A stretch of 64,000 nucleotides of DNA from Pseudomonas fluorescens (GTDB lineage: Bacteria > Pseudomonadota > Gammaproteobacteria > Pseudomonadales > Pseudomonadaceae): NCBI RefSeq assembly GCF_018614655.1, contig NZ_JAGGOG010000002.1, positions 150,228 through 214,227 on the forward strand, in the 5' to 3' direction. The notes beneath the pieces were generated by a model, which saw only the letters and a list, made by a program, of their open reading frames with translations, was not told the origin of the DNA and did not search any database. Both the position numbers and the translations under genes were made by a program. Numbering within the stretch: position 1 is the stretch's first letter; the number at the start of each line of letters is the position of its first letter. Positions 20,460 through 30,706 of the stretch are shown here, in pieces.

Positions 20460-21427
20460 GCTTCTTCAGGCGGTAGATCAAGCAGGCGTCGTGCCATTTC
20501 ACTGGCCGCACGCACCAGCGCATCGGTGATTCCAGGCTCGGAAGCCGCATGGCCAGCCTCGCGGATAATCTGCAGCTCGCTGTTGGGCCAAGCCTGATGC
20601 AACTCCCAAGCGTTATCCAACGGGCAGATCATATCGTAGCGGCCATGCACGATTACGCCAGGCAAATGGGCGATCTTGTGCATGTCGCGAATCAACTGGT
20701 TCGGTTCAAGGAACGAGTTGTTGGTGAAGTAGTGGCATTCGATACGGGCAATTGACAAGGCGCGCTGGGGCTCGGAAAAACGCTCGATCAACTGTGGGTT
20801 CGGGCACAGGCCCAACATACGGCCTTCCCAGGTGGACCACGCCTTGGCGGCGTGCATCTGGGCAATCTGGTCATTACCGGTGAGGCGTTTGTGGTAGGCA
20901 CTGAGCAGGTCGTGGCGCTCTTCCTGGGGGATCGGGGCGAGGTAGTCCTGCCAGTAATCCGGAAACAGACGGCTCGCGCCAGCCTGGTAGAACCACTGAA
21001 TATCCTGGGGACGGGCAAGGAAAATGCCGCGCACGATCAGGCCATGCACGCGCTCCGGGTGAGTTTGCGCGTAGGCCAGGGCCAGGGTCGAACCCCACGA
21101 GCCACCGAACAACACCCACTTTTCGATACCCAGGTGCTCGCGAATCCGCTCAAGGTCGGCCACCAGGTCCCAGGTGGTGTTGTTTTCCAGGCTGGCCCGC
21201 GGGGTGGAACGCCCGCAACCACGCTGATCGAAAGTGACAATGCGGTACAGGTTGGGATCAAAATAGCAGCGGCTGTTGGCGTCGCACCCGGCACCGGGGC
21301 CGCCATGGATGAACACAACGGGCAAACCTTCCGGGGAACCGCTTTCGTCGACATACAGCACGTGGGTCTCGTCGACGGCCAGATCGTGCCGGGCGTAGGG
21401 TTTGATCTGCGGGTACAAAGTCTGCAT
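20456..21427 (-). CDS. pip: Proline iminopeptidase
   Basis: Alpha/beta-hydrolase peptidase (family S33) that removes N-terminal proline (323 aa). The oxyanion region is [12 protein letters not shown], the nucleophile elbow is [15 protein letters not shown] (Ser near residue 110), the acid is in [10 protein letters not shown] and the catalytic His in REAGHAASE. It starts [19 protein letters not shown]. It is a single-domain cytosolic enzyme without a signal peptide and is coupled to dtd. Confidence 0.95.
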   Translation of the reverse strand: MQTLYPQIKPYARHDLAVDETHVLYVDESGSPEGLPVVFIHGGPGAGCDANSRCYFDPNLYRIVTFDQRGCGRSTPRASLENNTTWDLVADLERIREHLGIEKWVLFGGSWGSTLALAYAQTHPERVHGLIVRGIFLARPQDIQWFYQAGASRLFPDYWQDYLAPIPQEERHDLLSAYHKRLTGNDQIAQMHAAKAWSTWEGRMLGLCPNPQLIERFSEPQRALSIARIECHYFTNNSFLEPNQLIRDMHKIAHLPGVIVHGRYDMICPLDNAWELHQAWPNSELQIIREAGHAASEPGITDALVRAASEMARRLLDLPPEEA

Positions 21428-21530
21428 TGCGCGCTCCGTAAGGGGTCGAGTTCATCCCTGAGGGGACATCTATTATTTTGCCGTCTGGCATCATAAACCC
21501 GAATGGTGCAATGAGCATGTCCTTGACGCT

Positions 21531-22466
21531 TCAGACCTGCGTCAACAGAACCTCGCGCAGGTAGCCCAGCAGATATTCGTACAACCGATCCACCTCAGGC
21601 ACCTGCCCCCTTGCTCGCAAACAGCCATGAATCAACCCTTTCCCCGGATACAACGTAGCGGCCACGCCTGCCCCCTGCAGGCGTTCGGCGTAGAGCATGC
21701 CGTCGTCGCGCAGCGGGTCGAACTGCGCCACGGCGATCAGCGCCGCAGGCAAGCCGCTGAAGTCCTCGGCCAGCAGCGGCATGGCGTAAGGTGACGGTTT
21801 TCCCGGGCCTCGCAGATAGAGCGCCAGGTAACACTCGGTGTCGCTGGTACTGAGTAGCGGCGCATCAAAGCAATCGCGCCGGGAGGGTAAGTCGGCAGCG
21901 CCGCCCAGGCCCGGATAGATCAGCACCTGGCCCCGAGGCAGCGGTTGCCGGTCATCCCGTAAACCAAGGCACAAGGCCGCTGCAAGGTTGCCACCGGCAC
22001 TGTCGCCGACAACCACCTGCCGCTGGAGGTCGATCTTGTAGGGCGTTTCGCACAACTGAATGGCCTGCCAGATGGCCCGGCAATCCTCGTACGCGGCTGG
22101 AAACGGATGTTCAGGGGCCAACCGGTAGTCAATAGCGATCACTAGAACGTGTAACGCACTGGCCAGTTCAAGGCAGATGAAGTCATGGGAGTCCAGACCA
22201 CCAACCACCCAGCCGCCGCCGTGCATATAAAGGATGCAGGGCCAGCCGGAGGGAGGCGTTGGTGCCGATGGTTGATAGCCGCGAACACCGATACCGGCCA
22301 AGGAAAAGTCTGACACCTGCAACCCTTCGGGCTGGCTCGGGGTGAAGGCTCGGCACATGCGGTCGTAACCCTGGCGCAAACCGGCCAGGGAGGTATCGCT
22401 GCTGGTGAAGGATTCGGTTTTTTCGATGAAGGCTGAGAGTTGCTGTGATATCGGGTAATGGGACAT
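21531..22466 (-). CDS. Alpha/beta hydrolase, hormone-sensitive-lipase family esterase
   Basis: Carboxylesterase-like protein (311 aa) with the HSL-family HGGG oxyanion motif (YMHGGGWVVGG, near residue 83), the nucleophile motif VVGDSAGGNLA, the acid in VAQFDPLRDDG and the His in LIHGCLR. There is no signal peptide, so it is probably cytosolic. The substrate is unknown; family members cleave short-chain esters. It stands alone, with a REP palindrome upstream. Confidence 0.85.
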   Translation of the reverse strand: MSHYPISQQLSAFIEKTESFTSSDTSLAGLRQGYDRMCRAFTPSQPEGLQVSDFSLAGIGVRGYQPSAPTPPSGWPCILYMHGGGWVVGGLDSHDFICLELASALHVLVIAIDYRLAPEHPFPAAYEDCRAIWQAIQLCETPYKIDLQRQVVVGDSAGGNLAAALCLGLRDDRQPLPRGQVLIYPGLGGAADLPSRRDCFDAPLLSTSDTECYLALYLRGPGKPSPYAMPLLAEDFSGLPAALIAVAQFDPLRDDGMLYAERLQGAGVAATLYPGKGLIHGCLRARGQVPEVDRLYEYLLGYLREVLLTQV

Positions 22467-22513
22467 GAAAGAGATCGTCCTGAAGACAAAGATTTAACAG
22501 CCACCACAGATCC

Positions 22514-22607
22514 AATGTGGGAGCGGGCTTGCTCGCGAAGGCGGTGTGTCAGCTTGCACACGTATCAACTGATACACCGCCTTCGCGAGCAAGCCCGCTC
22601 CCACATT
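22514..22607. repeat. REP palindrome (REPIN-like), GTGGGAGCGGGCTTGCTCGCGAAGGCGGTG
   Basis: Two inverted copies of the core ATGTGGGAGCGGGCTTGCTCGCGAAGGCGGTG... face each other around a short spacer between the choline-type binding-protein gene and the esterase gene. The longest shared arm is over 30 bases. Confidence 0.85.
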
Positions 22608-22621
22608 TTGTCCTCATTCGA

Positions 22622-23569
22622 TCAGGGCTTGAGGCTGGCCTGTACGGCCGCTACGCCATCTTTCCCGTCAAGCGTCGTCACGCCCACCAACCAGCGCTGC
22701 AAATCCTCAGGATTATCGCGCAGCCATTGCTTGGCCACGTCCTGAGGCGTCTTGCGGTCCATGATCGGTACCATCAGTTGGCTTTCCTGGGCGGCGGTGA
22801 ATGTAAGGTTTTCCAGCAGGCGGTTAACGTTCGGGCAACGTTGTGCGTAATCCGGGGCGGTGACGGTGGAAACCGTGGCCGCGCCCTCATCAGGACCGAA
22901 GACGCCTTCGCTGCCGGTCAGGTAGGCCATCTTCATATTGATATTCATCGGGTGCGGGGTCCAACCGACAAACACCACAAACTCCTTGCGATTCACCGCC
23001 CGCTGCACTGCCGCCAGCATGCCCGCTTCGCCGGAAGCAATCAGCTTGAAGCCACCGAGGCCAAACCGGTTGTCGTCGATCATTTTCTGGATATCGGTGT
23101 TGGCGCCGCTGCCCGGCTCGATGCCGTAGAGCTTGCCGCCCAATTGCTGCTTGAAGCGGGCAATGTCAGCGAAGGTTTTCAGGCCCGCATCAGAAACGTA
23201 CTGCGGCACCGCCAAAGTGGCCTGGGCGTCGGACAAGCTCGGCGTATCAAATACCTTCACCTGCTTGGCCGCCAGGAACGGTGCGATGTTGTTGTCCATC
23301 GCCGGTTTCCAGTAGCCGAGGAAAATATCCAGACGCTTGTCGCGGATGCCGGCAAAGATGATTTGCTGCACGGCGCTGGTTTGCTTGCTGTCGTAGCCGA
23401 GGCCGGTGAGCAACACGTCGGCCATGCCGCTGGTGGCCACCACGTCGGTCCAACTGACCACGCCCATGCGTACGGTTTTGCAGACGGCCGGGTCAGCGGC
23501 CATGGCGTTGGCACTCAGGAGTGCGGTGCCGGTGAGGATCAACAAACAACGGTTGAACAGTCTTTTCAT
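22622..23569 (-). CDS. Choline/betaine-type ABC transporter binding protein (ChoX/BetX-like)
   Basis: Periplasmic binding protein of the quaternary-amine (OpuAC) class, 315 aa. The signal peptide is MKRLFNRCLLILTGTALLSANAMA. The mature part contains VRMGVVSWTDVVATSGMADVLL and IFLGYWKPAMDNNI, and ends WLVGVTTLDGKDGVAAVQASLKP, which resembles ChoX. No ATPase or permease gene adjoins it. In Pseudomonas, related orphan binding proteins (BetX, CaiX, CbcX) share one core transporter, so the same is likely here. The exact ligand is inference. Confidence 0.8.
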   Translation of the reverse strand: MKRLFNRCLLILTGTALLSANAMAADPAVCKTVRMGVVSWTDVVATSGMADVLLTGLGYDSKQTSAVQQIIFAGIRDKRLDIFLGYWKPAMDNNIAPFLAAKQVKVFDTPSLSDAQATLAVPQYVSDAGLKTFADIARFKQQLGGKLYGIEPGSGANTDIQKMIDDNRFGLGGFKLIASGEAGMLAAVQRAVNRKEFVVFVGWTPHPMNINMKMAYLTGSEGVFGPDEGAATVSTVTAPDYAQRCPNVNRLLENLTFTAAQESQLMVPIMDRKTPQDVAKQWLRDNPEDLQRWLVGVTTLDGKDGVAAVQASLKP

Positions 23570-23694
23570 GAAAGAGGTCTCACTCGGCAGTTTTTATTGT
23601 CGGGGATGGCGTCTGAAGCGCCGTACCCAACACCTTACCCAGCGAAACCTCGATAAAAGCGACCTGTGGCGACAGGGATTTGCACAGGGGCGAC

Positions 23695-23737
23695 TGTGGC
23701 GAGGAGGCTTGTCCCCGTCGGGCTGCGCAGCAGCCCC
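23695..23737. repeat. Half REP element with hairpin after hutG
   Basis: CTGTGGCGAGGAGGCTTGTCCCCG followed by GGGCTGCGCAGCAGCCC, a single arm of the family seen in full at 7349 and 40961. It lies just downstream of the hutG stop; the GC-rich hairpin may end the hut transcript. Confidence 0.55.
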
Positions 23738-23752
23738 AGACCCTGGTGGTTC

Positions 23753-24553
23753 TTACCGGTAGTGCTTTTGCCCCCACGCCAGGAACCCTTCCAACAGCGC
23801 CTTCAATACCTCCCGCGTCGGCTCAGCCAAATCCGCCCGGTACTTGAACGGCTCAAATTCTTCCATATACGTGCACTGCCCCAGCTCCAGCTGCACCGCA
23901 TGAATGTTTTGCGCCGGGTTACCGTAGTGCCGGGTGATATGGCCACCCTTGAAGCGACCATTGAGCACATGGCTGTACTGCGGATGACCGGCGCAGATGG
24001 CTTCCAGTTGACTGGCCAGTTGCGGATCACAGGAAGCGCCATTAAAGGTGCCGAGGTTGAAGTCCGGCAACTTGCCATCGAACAGGTGCGGGATCACCGA
24101 GCGGATCGAGTGGGCATCAAACAGCAGCGCGTAGCCGAACTCGGCCTTGAGCCGGGCCAGTTCCTCTTGCAGGGTACGGTGGTACGGCGTCCAGACCTGC
24201 TCCAGGTAAGTCGCGCGCTCGGCTTTCGAAGGCTCCAGCCCTTCGCGGAACAACGGCACACCGTCGAACAGCGTTGCCGGGTACAGGCCGGTGGTAGCGC
24301 CGACGTACAACGGTTTGTCGTCAGAGGGCCGGTTGAGGTCGATGACAAATCGCGAGTACTCGGCAGCCAAGGTGCTGGCGCCCAGCTCGTCAGCGAAGTC
24401 GTAAAGCGTGGGGATATGCCAGTCAGTGTCCGGCAAGCTTTGCGCCTCGGGAATCAAGCCTGCCTCGACGGCTGGTGTCAGGCGCAGACCCGCGTGGGGC
24501 ATGCTGATCAGCAGCGGCACACGGCCTTGTTTGAAGCTCAGAACCTTATCCAC
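23753..24553 (-). CDS. hutG: N-formylglutamate deformylase HutG
   Basis: Last step of the formylglutamate branch of histidine breakdown: releases formate and L-glutamate (266 aa). The start is GTG at 24553 (MDKVLSFKQGRVPLLISMPHAG), with GAGGAG seven bases upstream; the nearby ATG overlaps that ribosome site itself. The family region includes ISMPHAGLRLTP, DTDWHIPTLYDFA, SRFVIDLNRPSDDKP and FDAHSIRS, whose His, Asp and Glu residues bind the metal. It follows hutI by 30 bases. Confidence 0.94.
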   Translation of the reverse strand: MDKVLSFKQGRVPLLISMPHAGLRLTPAVEAGLIPEAQSLPDTDWHIPTLYDFADELGASTLAAEYSRFVIDLNRPSDDKPLYVGATTGLYPATLFDGVPLFREGLEPSKAERATYLEQVWTPYHRTLQEELARLKAEFGYALLFDAHSIRSVIPHLFDGKLPDFNLGTFNGASCDPQLASQLEAICAGHPQYSHVLNGRFKGGHITRHYGNPAQNIHAVQLELGQCTYMEEFEPFKYRADLAEPTREVLKALLEGFLAWGQKHYR

Positions 24554-24582
24554 AACGGTACTCCTCATTCACAAAGGCAGCC

Positions 24583-25788
24583 TTAAACAGTGACGTCGAC
24601 GCCGTGGCGCACGACGCGTTTATCCAGCTCGCCACCCAGCCAGTAGGCCAGGTCGGCAGGACGATCGATCTGCCAGGCGACGAAGTCCGCGACCTTGCCC
24701 ACTTCCAGCGAACCGTGGGTTTCGCCCATGCCCAAGGCCGTGGCCGCATGTTGCGTGGCGCCGGCCAGGGCTTCTTCCGGGGTCATACGGAACAGGGTGC
24801 AGGCCATGTTCAACATCAGGCGCACGGACAAGGCCGGAGAGGTGCCGGGGTTGAGGTCGCTGGCGATGGCGATCTTCACGTCGTGCTTGCGCAGAGCCTC
24901 CATCGGCGGCAACTGGGTTTCCCGCAGGAAGTAGAACGCCCCCGGCAGCAGCACCGCGACGGTGCCGGAAGCGGCCATGGCGATGGCGTCTTCTTCGGTC
25001 ATGAATTCCAGGTGATCGGCAGACAACGCCTGATAACGTGCGGCCAGGCTGGAACCATGCAGCGACGACAGTTGCTCGGCATGCAGCTTCACCGGCAAGC
25101 CGAGTTGCTGCGCGACGATAAACACCCGCTCCACCTGCGCAGGCGAAAACGCCAGGTATTCGCAGAAAGCATCGACCGCATCCACCAACCCTTCGGCCGC
25201 CAGGGCCGGGAGCATCTCATTGCAGATGTGCTCGATGTAGTCGTCGGCACGATCAGCGTATTCCGGCGGCAACGCGTGGGCCGCCAGGCAGGTGCTGCGC
25301 ACGCTGACCGGCAGCTCGGCGCCCAAGCGACGGATCACCCGCAAAATCTTGCGTTCGCAGGCCAGGTCCAGGCCGTAGCCGGACTTGATCTCCACCGTAG
25401 TCACACCGTCGCGCAGCAAACTGCGCAGGCGCTTGTGGGCGCTGGCGAACAACTCCTCTTCGCTGGCAGCGCGGGTGGCGCGCACGGTGCTGGCAATACC
25501 GCCACCTTTGGCTGCGATTTCGGCGTAGCTCACGCCTTCGAGCCGCTGCTCGAATTCACCGCTGCGATTGCCGCCAAACACCGTGTGGGTGTGGCAGTCG
25601 ATCAGCCCCGGTGTGACCCACGCCTCTTGCAGGTCATGGACCTGAGCGTAGTCGCCGTTCGGCAGCTCGGCCCGTGGGCCGATCCACTCGATCAGCGTAC
25701 CGGCCGTCACCATGGCGGCATCCTCGATGATCGAGTACTTGCCCTGGGCCATGGTTGCGACGTGGCAGTGTTGCCAAAGCGTTTTCAT
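24583..25788 (-). CDS. hutI: Imidazolonepropionase HutI
   Basis: Third step of histidine degradation: opens imidazolone propionate to formiminoglutamate (401 aa). It is an amidohydrolase with the metal motif [12 protein letters not shown] near residue 63, the second His in KLHAEQLS, and the metal Asp in [11 protein letters not shown]. The ATG at 25788 has CGGAG upstream. The order hutTh-hutI-hutG on one strand fits the known P. fluorescens hut layout. Confidence 0.95.
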   Translation of the reverse strand: MKTLWQHCHVATMAQGKYSIIEDAAMVTAGTLIEWIGPRAELPNGDYAQVHDLQEAWVTPGLIDCHTHTVFGGNRSGEFEQRLEGVSYAEIAAKGGGIASTVRATRAASEEELFASAHKRLRSLLRDGVTTVEIKSGYGLDLACERKILRVIRRLGAELPVSVRSTCLAAHALPPEYADRADDYIEHICNEMLPALAAEGLVDAVDAFCEYLAFSPAQVERVFIVAQQLGLPVKLHAEQLSSLHGSSLAARYQALSADHLEFMTEEDAIAMAASGTVAVLLPGAFYFLRETQLPPMEALRKHDVKIAIASDLNPGTSPALSVRLMLNMACTLFRMTPEEALAGATQHAATALGMGETHGSLEVGKVADFVAWQIDRPADLAYWLGGELDKRVVRHGVDVTV

Positions 25789-25803
25789 CCAAGTCTCCGT
25801 CAG

Positions 25804-27213
25804 TTATCGATGAGTCAAAGCCGGGTCGTAATGAACCTTGGCCGCTTGACCGGCCGCAGGCTTGACCCACAGCAGGTAAGCGACGATCAGCAGCACGATC
25901 CACACGGCACCGACCATAAGGGCGGCCTGGGTGTCCGGGAAATAACCCAGCACGCCGAAGATAAACAGCATGAACACGATGGCCGCTGCGGGTGCGTAAG
26001 GCCAGAACGGTACCGGGAATTTCAGTTCGGCGATTTGCGCCTTGGTCATCGAGCGACGCATTGCCACTTGGGTCACCAGGATCATCAGCCACACCCAAAC
26101 GGTAGCAAAGGTTGCCAGCGACGCGATCACTAGGAACACGTTTTCCGGGATCAGGTAGTTGAGCACCACGCCGCCCAGCAATGCGATGCCCATCACCACC
26201 ACGGTCATCCACGGCACGCCTTGTTTCGACAGTTGGGCAAACCCTTTGGGGGCATGACCTTGCTGGGCCAGGCCGTACATCATGCGGCCGGCGCCGAAGA
26301 TGTCGCTGTTGATGGCCGAGACCGCAGCCGAGATCACCACGATGTTGAGGATGGTTGCCGCAGAGCCGATGCCCAGGTTGCTGAAGATCTGCACGAACGG
26401 GCTGCCCTGGCTGCCGATTTGCGGCCATGGATAGATCGCCATCAGCACAAACAGGGTCAGCACGTAGAACAACAGGATGCGCAGCGGCACGGCGTTGATC
26501 GCCTTGGGAATAACGCGTTGCGGGTCCTGGGCTTCACCGGCGGTGATGCCGATGATTTCAATCCCGCCGAAGGCAAACATCACCACCGCAAAGGAGGCGA
26601 TCAGACCGCCGATGCCGTTAGGCATGAACCCACCATGGGCCCACAGATTACTCAGGCCTGTGGCCGGTGCATCCGTCGCCGAATGAATACCGAACAGCAT
26701 GATGCCGAAACCACCGAGGATCATCGCGACAATGGCCGCCACCTTGAGCAGCGACAGCCAGAACTCCATTTCGCCAAAGACTTTGACGTTGCACAGGTTC
26801 AGGCCACCGATCACGAAGACAATGCCCAACACCCAGACCCAGCGGGCGACTTCGGGAAACCAGAAGCCCATGTAGATGCCAAAGGCGGTGACATCGGCCA
26901 GGCAGACGATGATCATTTCAAAGGCGTAGGTCCAGCCGAGGATAAAGCCCGACATCGGTCCCAGGTAGGTGCTGGCGTAGTGGCCGAACGAGCCGGACAC
27001 CGGGTCGTGCACGGCCATCTCGCCGAGGGCACGCATGACCATAAACACGGCGGCGCCACCGATCAGGTAGGCCAGCAACACAGCCGGGCCGGCCATCTGG
27101 ATAGCCGAGGCAGAACCATAGAACAGCCCGGTGCCGATCGCCGACCCCAGTGCCATGAAGCGAATATGACGGGCGGACAGCCCGCGTTTCAAACCCTTTT
27201 CTTGCTGGTGCAT
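25804..27213 (-). CDS. hutT: Histidine permease of the APC family (HutTh)
   Basis: Amino acid permease of the AAT subgroup (469 aa, 12 predicted membrane helices). It starts [38 protein letters not shown], the usual N-terminal amphipathic part and first helix with GSAIGTG. It continues with [29 protein letters not shown]. Its place between hutH2 and hutI matches the histidine transporter called hutTh in P. fluorescens; the substrate follows from that context. The ATG at 27213 has AGGGACGAG upstream. Confidence 0.85.
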   Translation of the reverse strand: MHQQEKGLKRGLSARHIRFMALGSAIGTGLFYGSASAIQMAGPAVLLAYLIGGAAVFMVMRALGEMAVHDPVSGSFGHYASTYLGPMSGFILGWTYAFEMIIVCLADVTAFGIYMGFWFPEVARWVWVLGIVFVIGGLNLCNVKVFGEMEFWLSLLKVAAIVAMILGGFGIMLFGIHSATDAPATGLSNLWAHGGFMPNGIGGLIASFAVVMFAFGGIEIIGITAGEAQDPQRVIPKAINAVPLRILLFYVLTLFVLMAIYPWPQIGSQGSPFVQIFSNLGIGSAATILNIVVISAAVSAINSDIFGAGRMMYGLAQQGHAPKGFAQLSKQGVPWMTVVVMGIALLGGVVLNYLIPENVFLVIASLATFATVWVWLMILVTQVAMRRSMTKAQIAELKFPVPFWPYAPAAAIVFMLFIFGVLGYFPDTQAALMVGAVWIVLLIVAYLLWVKPAAGQAAKVHYDPALTHR

Positions 27214-27261
27214 TTCTCGTCCCTAATTGTTCTTATCGGAGAAAACCTGAACGCTGTAACG

Positions 27262-27366
27262 CTGTAGCCGCTGTCGAGGCACGAGGCTGCGATGGGTTGC
27301 GTAGCGACCCCCGAGGGCGGTCCTGCGGACACGCATCGCAGCCTCGTACCTCGACAGCGGCTACAG
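27262..27366. repeat. Inverted repeat, CTGTAGCCGCTGTCGAGGCACGAGGCTGCGATG family
   Basis: Long palindrome between hutH2 and hutTh. The left arm begins CTGTAGCCGCTGTCGAGGCACG and the right arm ends with its near complement. The same family is present at 56552-56670, and a short relative at 47208-47238. It differs in core sequence from the GTGGGAGCGGG family. Confidence 0.8.
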
Positions 27367-27376
27367 GTATTGCGGG

Positions 27377-28915
27377 TTACAAGCTCGGCAACAACTTCGC
27401 CGGCACCAACTCATTCAAGCAACGACTGGCGAGCAACTCACTGGCGGCATTGATATCCGGAGCGAAGAAACGGTCCTTCTCATAAAACGGCACTTTACCG
27501 CGCAGGATGCCACGGGCTTTTTCCAGCTTGGGCGAGGTCTTCAGGCCATCGCGCAGGTCAAGGCCCTGGCAAGCCGCCAGCCATTCCACCGCCAGAATGC
27601 CGCGCACGTTCTCGGCCATTTCCCACAGGCGTTTGCCGGCGGCTGGCGCCATGGAAACGTGGTCTTCCTGGTTGGCCGACGTCGGCAGGCTGTCCACGCT
27701 ATGAGGGTGGGACAGTGCCTTGTTCTCACTGGCCAAGGCCGCTGCCGTCACCTGGGCGATCATGAAGCCGGAGTTCACGCCGCCATTGGCCACCAGGAAC
27801 GGCGGCAGTTGCGACATGTGTTTGTCCATCATCAACGAGATACGACGCTCGCTCAGGGAGCCAATTTCAGCGATGGCCAGGGCCATGTTGTCAGCGGCCA
27901 TGGCGACAGGTTCTGCGTGGAAGTTACCACCGGAAATCACGTCACCTTCGGCAGCGAACACCAACGGGTTATCGGAAACCGCGTTGGCTTCGATCACCAG
28001 CACTTCGGCCGCCTGGCGGAACTGGGTCAGGCAGGCGCCCATGACTTGCGGCTGGCAGCGCAGGGAGTACGGGTCCTGAACCTTGTCGCAGTTCTGGTGG
28101 GACTTGGATACTTCGCTGCTCTCGCCCAACAGGTCGCGGTAGGCGGCTGCGGAGTCGATCTGGCCGCGTTGACCACGGGCTGCGTGAATGCGTGCATCAA
28201 ACGGCGAGCGCGAACCCAGCACGGCTTCAACCGTCAGGCCGCCACAGGCCAGAGCGCCGGCGAACAGGTCTTCGCCTTCGAACAGGCCACGCAGGGCAAA
28301 CGCGGTAGACACCTGGGTGCCGTTGAGCAGCGCCAGGCCCTCTTTCGCGGCCAGGGTCAGCGGTGCCAGACCGGCGACTTTCAGCGCTTCGGTGGCTTCC
28401 AGCCATTCGCCCTTGTAGCGCGCCTTGCCTTCACCCAGCAGTACCAGCGACATGTGCGCCAACGGTGCCAAGTCACCGGATGCACCCACCGAACCCTTGA
28501 GAGGAATGTGCGGATACACCTCGGCGTTGATCAGGGCGATCAGCGCGTCGATCACTTGCCGGCGAATCCCGGAGAAACCGCGGCTCAGGCTGTTGACCTT
28601 GAGCACCATGACCAGCCGCACCAGCGCATCGCTGATGGGCTCACCGACGCCGGCGGCGTGGGACAACACCAGGGAACGCTGGAGGTTTTCCAGGTCTTCG
28701 CTGGCGATACGGGTCGAGGCCAGCAGGCCGAAACCGGTGTTGATGCCGTAAGCGGTGCGGTTCTCGGCGAGAATCTGCTCCACACAGGCGACACTGGCTT
28801 CGATCTGGGCCGAGGCGCTGTCATCCAGGCTGAGGGTTACCGGCTGCTGGTAGATGGCACGCAGTTGGGCAAGGCTCAGTTGGCCTGGAATCAGTTTTAG
28901 CGCAGTCACATTCAT
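27377..28915 (-). CDS. hutH: Histidine ammonia-lyase HutH2 (active form)
   Basis: First step of histidine degradation: converts L-histidine to urocanate and ammonia (512 aa). The MIO-forming tripeptide is present in [14 protein letters not shown] (Ala-Ser-Gly at about 145-147). Other catalytic parts are intact: [11 protein letters not shown] (active Tyr), LLNGTQVS (Asn), [11 protein letters not shown] (Tyr and Arg) and ANQEDHVSM (Glu). The ATG at 28915 has AAGGAG upstream. A second lyase gene, hutH1, precedes it but lacks the MIO tripeptide, so this copy should carry the activity. Confidence 0.95.
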   Translation of the reverse strand: MNVTALKLIPGQLSLAQLRAIYQQPVTLSLDDSASAQIEASVACVEQILAENRTAYGINTGFGLLASTRIASEDLENLQRSLVLSHAAGVGEPISDALVRLVMVLKVNSLSRGFSGIRRQVIDALIALINAEVYPHIPLKGSVGASGDLAPLAHMSLVLLGEGKARYKGEWLEATEALKVAGLAPLTLAAKEGLALLNGTQVSTAFALRGLFEGEDLFAGALACGGLTVEAVLGSRSPFDARIHAARGQRGQIDSAAAYRDLLGESSEVSKSHQNCDKVQDPYSLRCQPQVMGACLTQFRQAAEVLVIEANAVSDNPLVFAAEGDVISGGNFHAEPVAMAADNMALAIAEIGSLSERRISLMMDKHMSQLPPFLVANGGVNSGFMIAQVTAAALASENKALSHPHSVDSLPTSANQEDHVSMAPAAGKRLWEMAENVRGILAVEWLAACQGLDLRDGLKTSPKLEKARGILRGKVPFYEKDRFFAPDINAASELLASRCLNELVPAKLLPSL

Positions 28916-29030
28916 GCTCCTTTTGAGAGTGTTGTTAACTACCAGTCGCTCCGGATGCTTCCGTTATCCGCCGTTGTCCTCTTTTTGAGTGACTGACGGC
29001 TTGGCACGCTGGTTATTGTTGGAAAAATTT

Positions 29031-30554
29031 TCAGTGCAAATTCGGTAGTGTTCGTTGCAGCACGGCGGGGTCTTTAAGCAGCGCTGCCGTCGTCGCGATG
29101 TCCGGCGCCAACCAACGGTCCTGGTCGTAGGCCGGGACATGTTCACGCAATAAGCGCCAGGCAGTATCAGTGCCCGCGCCGAAACGTTGTTCCTTGAGAA
29201 ATTCGAAAGCCTGGGCCGCCAGCAGGTACTCGATGGCGAGGACCTGGGTGACGTTCTCCAGCACTTGATGCAGCTTCAGCGCGGCATTGGTGCCCATGCT
29301 CAGGTGATCTTCCTGCAGGCCCGAGGTCACGAAGTTGTCGAGCACCGCCGGTTGCGCCAGTTGGCGGTTTTGCCCACAGAGCGACGCGGCCACGTACTGC
29401 ACGATCATCATCCCGGAGTTGACCCCGGGGTTACTCACCAGGAAAGCCGGCAAGCCGCTGACGTGGGGGTTAATCAGCCGGTCCAGGCGACGCTCGGCGA
29501 TCGAGCCGATTTCCGCCATGGCGATGGCCAGCATGTCGGCCGCCAACGCCACGGACTGCCCGTGCGGGTTAGCCTGAGACACCACGCGGTAGTTGTCCGG
29601 GGTGCCAAGCAGCAGCGGGTTGTCGGTGGCGCCGTTGAGTTCGGTTTCGATCTGCCGGGTGGCATGTTCCAACTGATCACGAGCCGCGCCGTGGACCTGG
29701 GGAATCGAACGGATGCTCAACGCGTCTTGAGTACGAATCCCTTTGCTGGTGGCGATCACTTCACTGTCGTCCAGCAGCGCACGCAGGTTAATACCCACTT
29801 GCTGCATACCCGGGTGTGGCTTGAGGGCGATAATTTCTTCATCGAACGCGTCGATCTGACCGCGCTGGGCTTCGAAGCTCATGGCTCCGATCACGTCGGC
29901 CCATTGCAGCAGACGGTGCGCGTCATCCAGGGCCAGGCAGCTGAGGCCGGTCATGCACGGCGTGCCGTTGACCAGGCACAGGCCGTCCTTGGCGCCTAGC
30001 ACCACAACCTGCAATTTTTCGGCCGCCAGGGCTTCATGCGCCGGAACGATACGGCCCCGGTAACTGACAGTGCCGACGCCGAGCAACGTGATGCCGACAT
30101 GAGCCATATGCGTCAGGTAACCCACCGAACCCTGAGACGGTACTTGTGGTTTGATCCCATGGTTCAACAGCGCCAGCAGCGAATGAATCACCTGCGGGTG
30201 CAGCCCGGATTTGCCGTGGCTGTAGTTGACGATCGCGGCGCAGATGATTGCTCGAGTCTGCTCGTCGCTCAGCGGTGCACCTACGCCACAGGCGTGGCTC
30301 AGCAGCGTATTGCGCGACAGCTGGCTCAGTTGCTCGCCCTCGAGCGAGACGTTGCACAAGGCGCCGAGGCCGGTGTTGACGCCATAGGCACGCTCACCGC
30401 TGGTGACGATGCGCTGGACGATGGCCTGGGCATTGTCGATCCGCGCCCAGGCCTGGCCCGACAGTTCAAGGACCGCACCGTGACGGGCCACAGCGACCAC
30501 GTCCTGCCAACGCATCGGAGCGTCGGCGATGATGATTTTTTCAGCCTGGGACAT
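29031..30554 (-). CDS. hutH1: HutH1, histidine ammonia-lyase homologue lacking the MIO tripeptide
   Basis: Aromatic amino acid lyase family protein (507 aa) starting MSQAEKIIIADAPMRW, with AGGAAGAG upstream. It aligns with HutH2 along its whole length, but where HutH2 has [14 protein letters not shown] this protein has GSVG-YLTHMAH: exactly three residues are missing, those that cyclise into the MIO electrophile (coordinates about 30098-30131). The Tyr of QDPYSLR is also changed (QDALSIR). The active-site Tyr (AYGVNTGLG), Asn (LVNGTP) and Glu (QEDHLSM) remain. It is unlikely to be a normal lyase. The frame is open and intact, so it is a maintained protein, not a decayed gene. Confidence 0.88.
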   Translation of the reverse strand: MSQAEKIIIADAPMRWQDVVAVARHGAVLELSGQAWARIDNAQAIVQRIVTSGERAYGVNTGLGALCNVSLEGEQLSQLSRNTLLSHACGVGAPLSDEQTRAIICAAIVNYSHGKSGLHPQVIHSLLALLNHGIKPQVPSQGSVGYLTHMAHVGITLLGVGTVSYRGRIVPAHEALAAEKLQVVVLGAKDGLCLVNGTPCMTGLSCLALDDAHRLLQWADVIGAMSFEAQRGQIDAFDEEIIALKPHPGMQQVGINLRALLDDSEVIATSKGIRTQDALSIRSIPQVHGAARDQLEHATRQIETELNGATDNPLLLGTPDNYRVVSQANPHGQSVALAADMLAIAMAEIGSIAERRLDRLINPHVSGLPAFLVSNPGVNSGMMIVQYVAASLCGQNRQLAQPAVLDNFVTSGLQEDHLSMGTNAALKLHQVLENVTQVLAIEYLLAAQAFEFLKEQRFGAGTDTAWRLLREHVPAYDQDRWLAPDIATTAALLKDPAVLQRTLPNLH

Positions 30555-30594
30555 CTTTAGTCTCTTCCTAAAACCTGAATTCTTGTGCAGCTTT

Positions 30595-30689
30595 GCCGGC
30601 CTCTTCGCGAGCAAGCCCGCTCCCACCTTTGACCTGTGTGAACCCGATCAAATGTGGGAGCGGGCTTGCTCGCGAAGAGGCCAGCCGGC
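30595..30689. repeat. REP palindrome between hutV and hutH1
   Basis: Inverted arms CTCTTCGCGAGCAAGCCCGCTCCCAC and its complement, with an outer GCCGGC pair at 30595 and 30684. It belongs to the GTGGGAGCGGGCTTGCTCGCGAAGAGG family. It sits between the transporter and lyase segments of the hut operon. Confidence 0.85.
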
Positions 30690-30706
30690 TCACCACACAT
30701 TCGGGA

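Noticed and set aside
29031..30554. HutH1 as a decayed pseudogene
   Set aside because: The frame is intact over 507 codons, the ribosome site is good and most family residues are kept; only the MIO tripeptide is cleanly missing.
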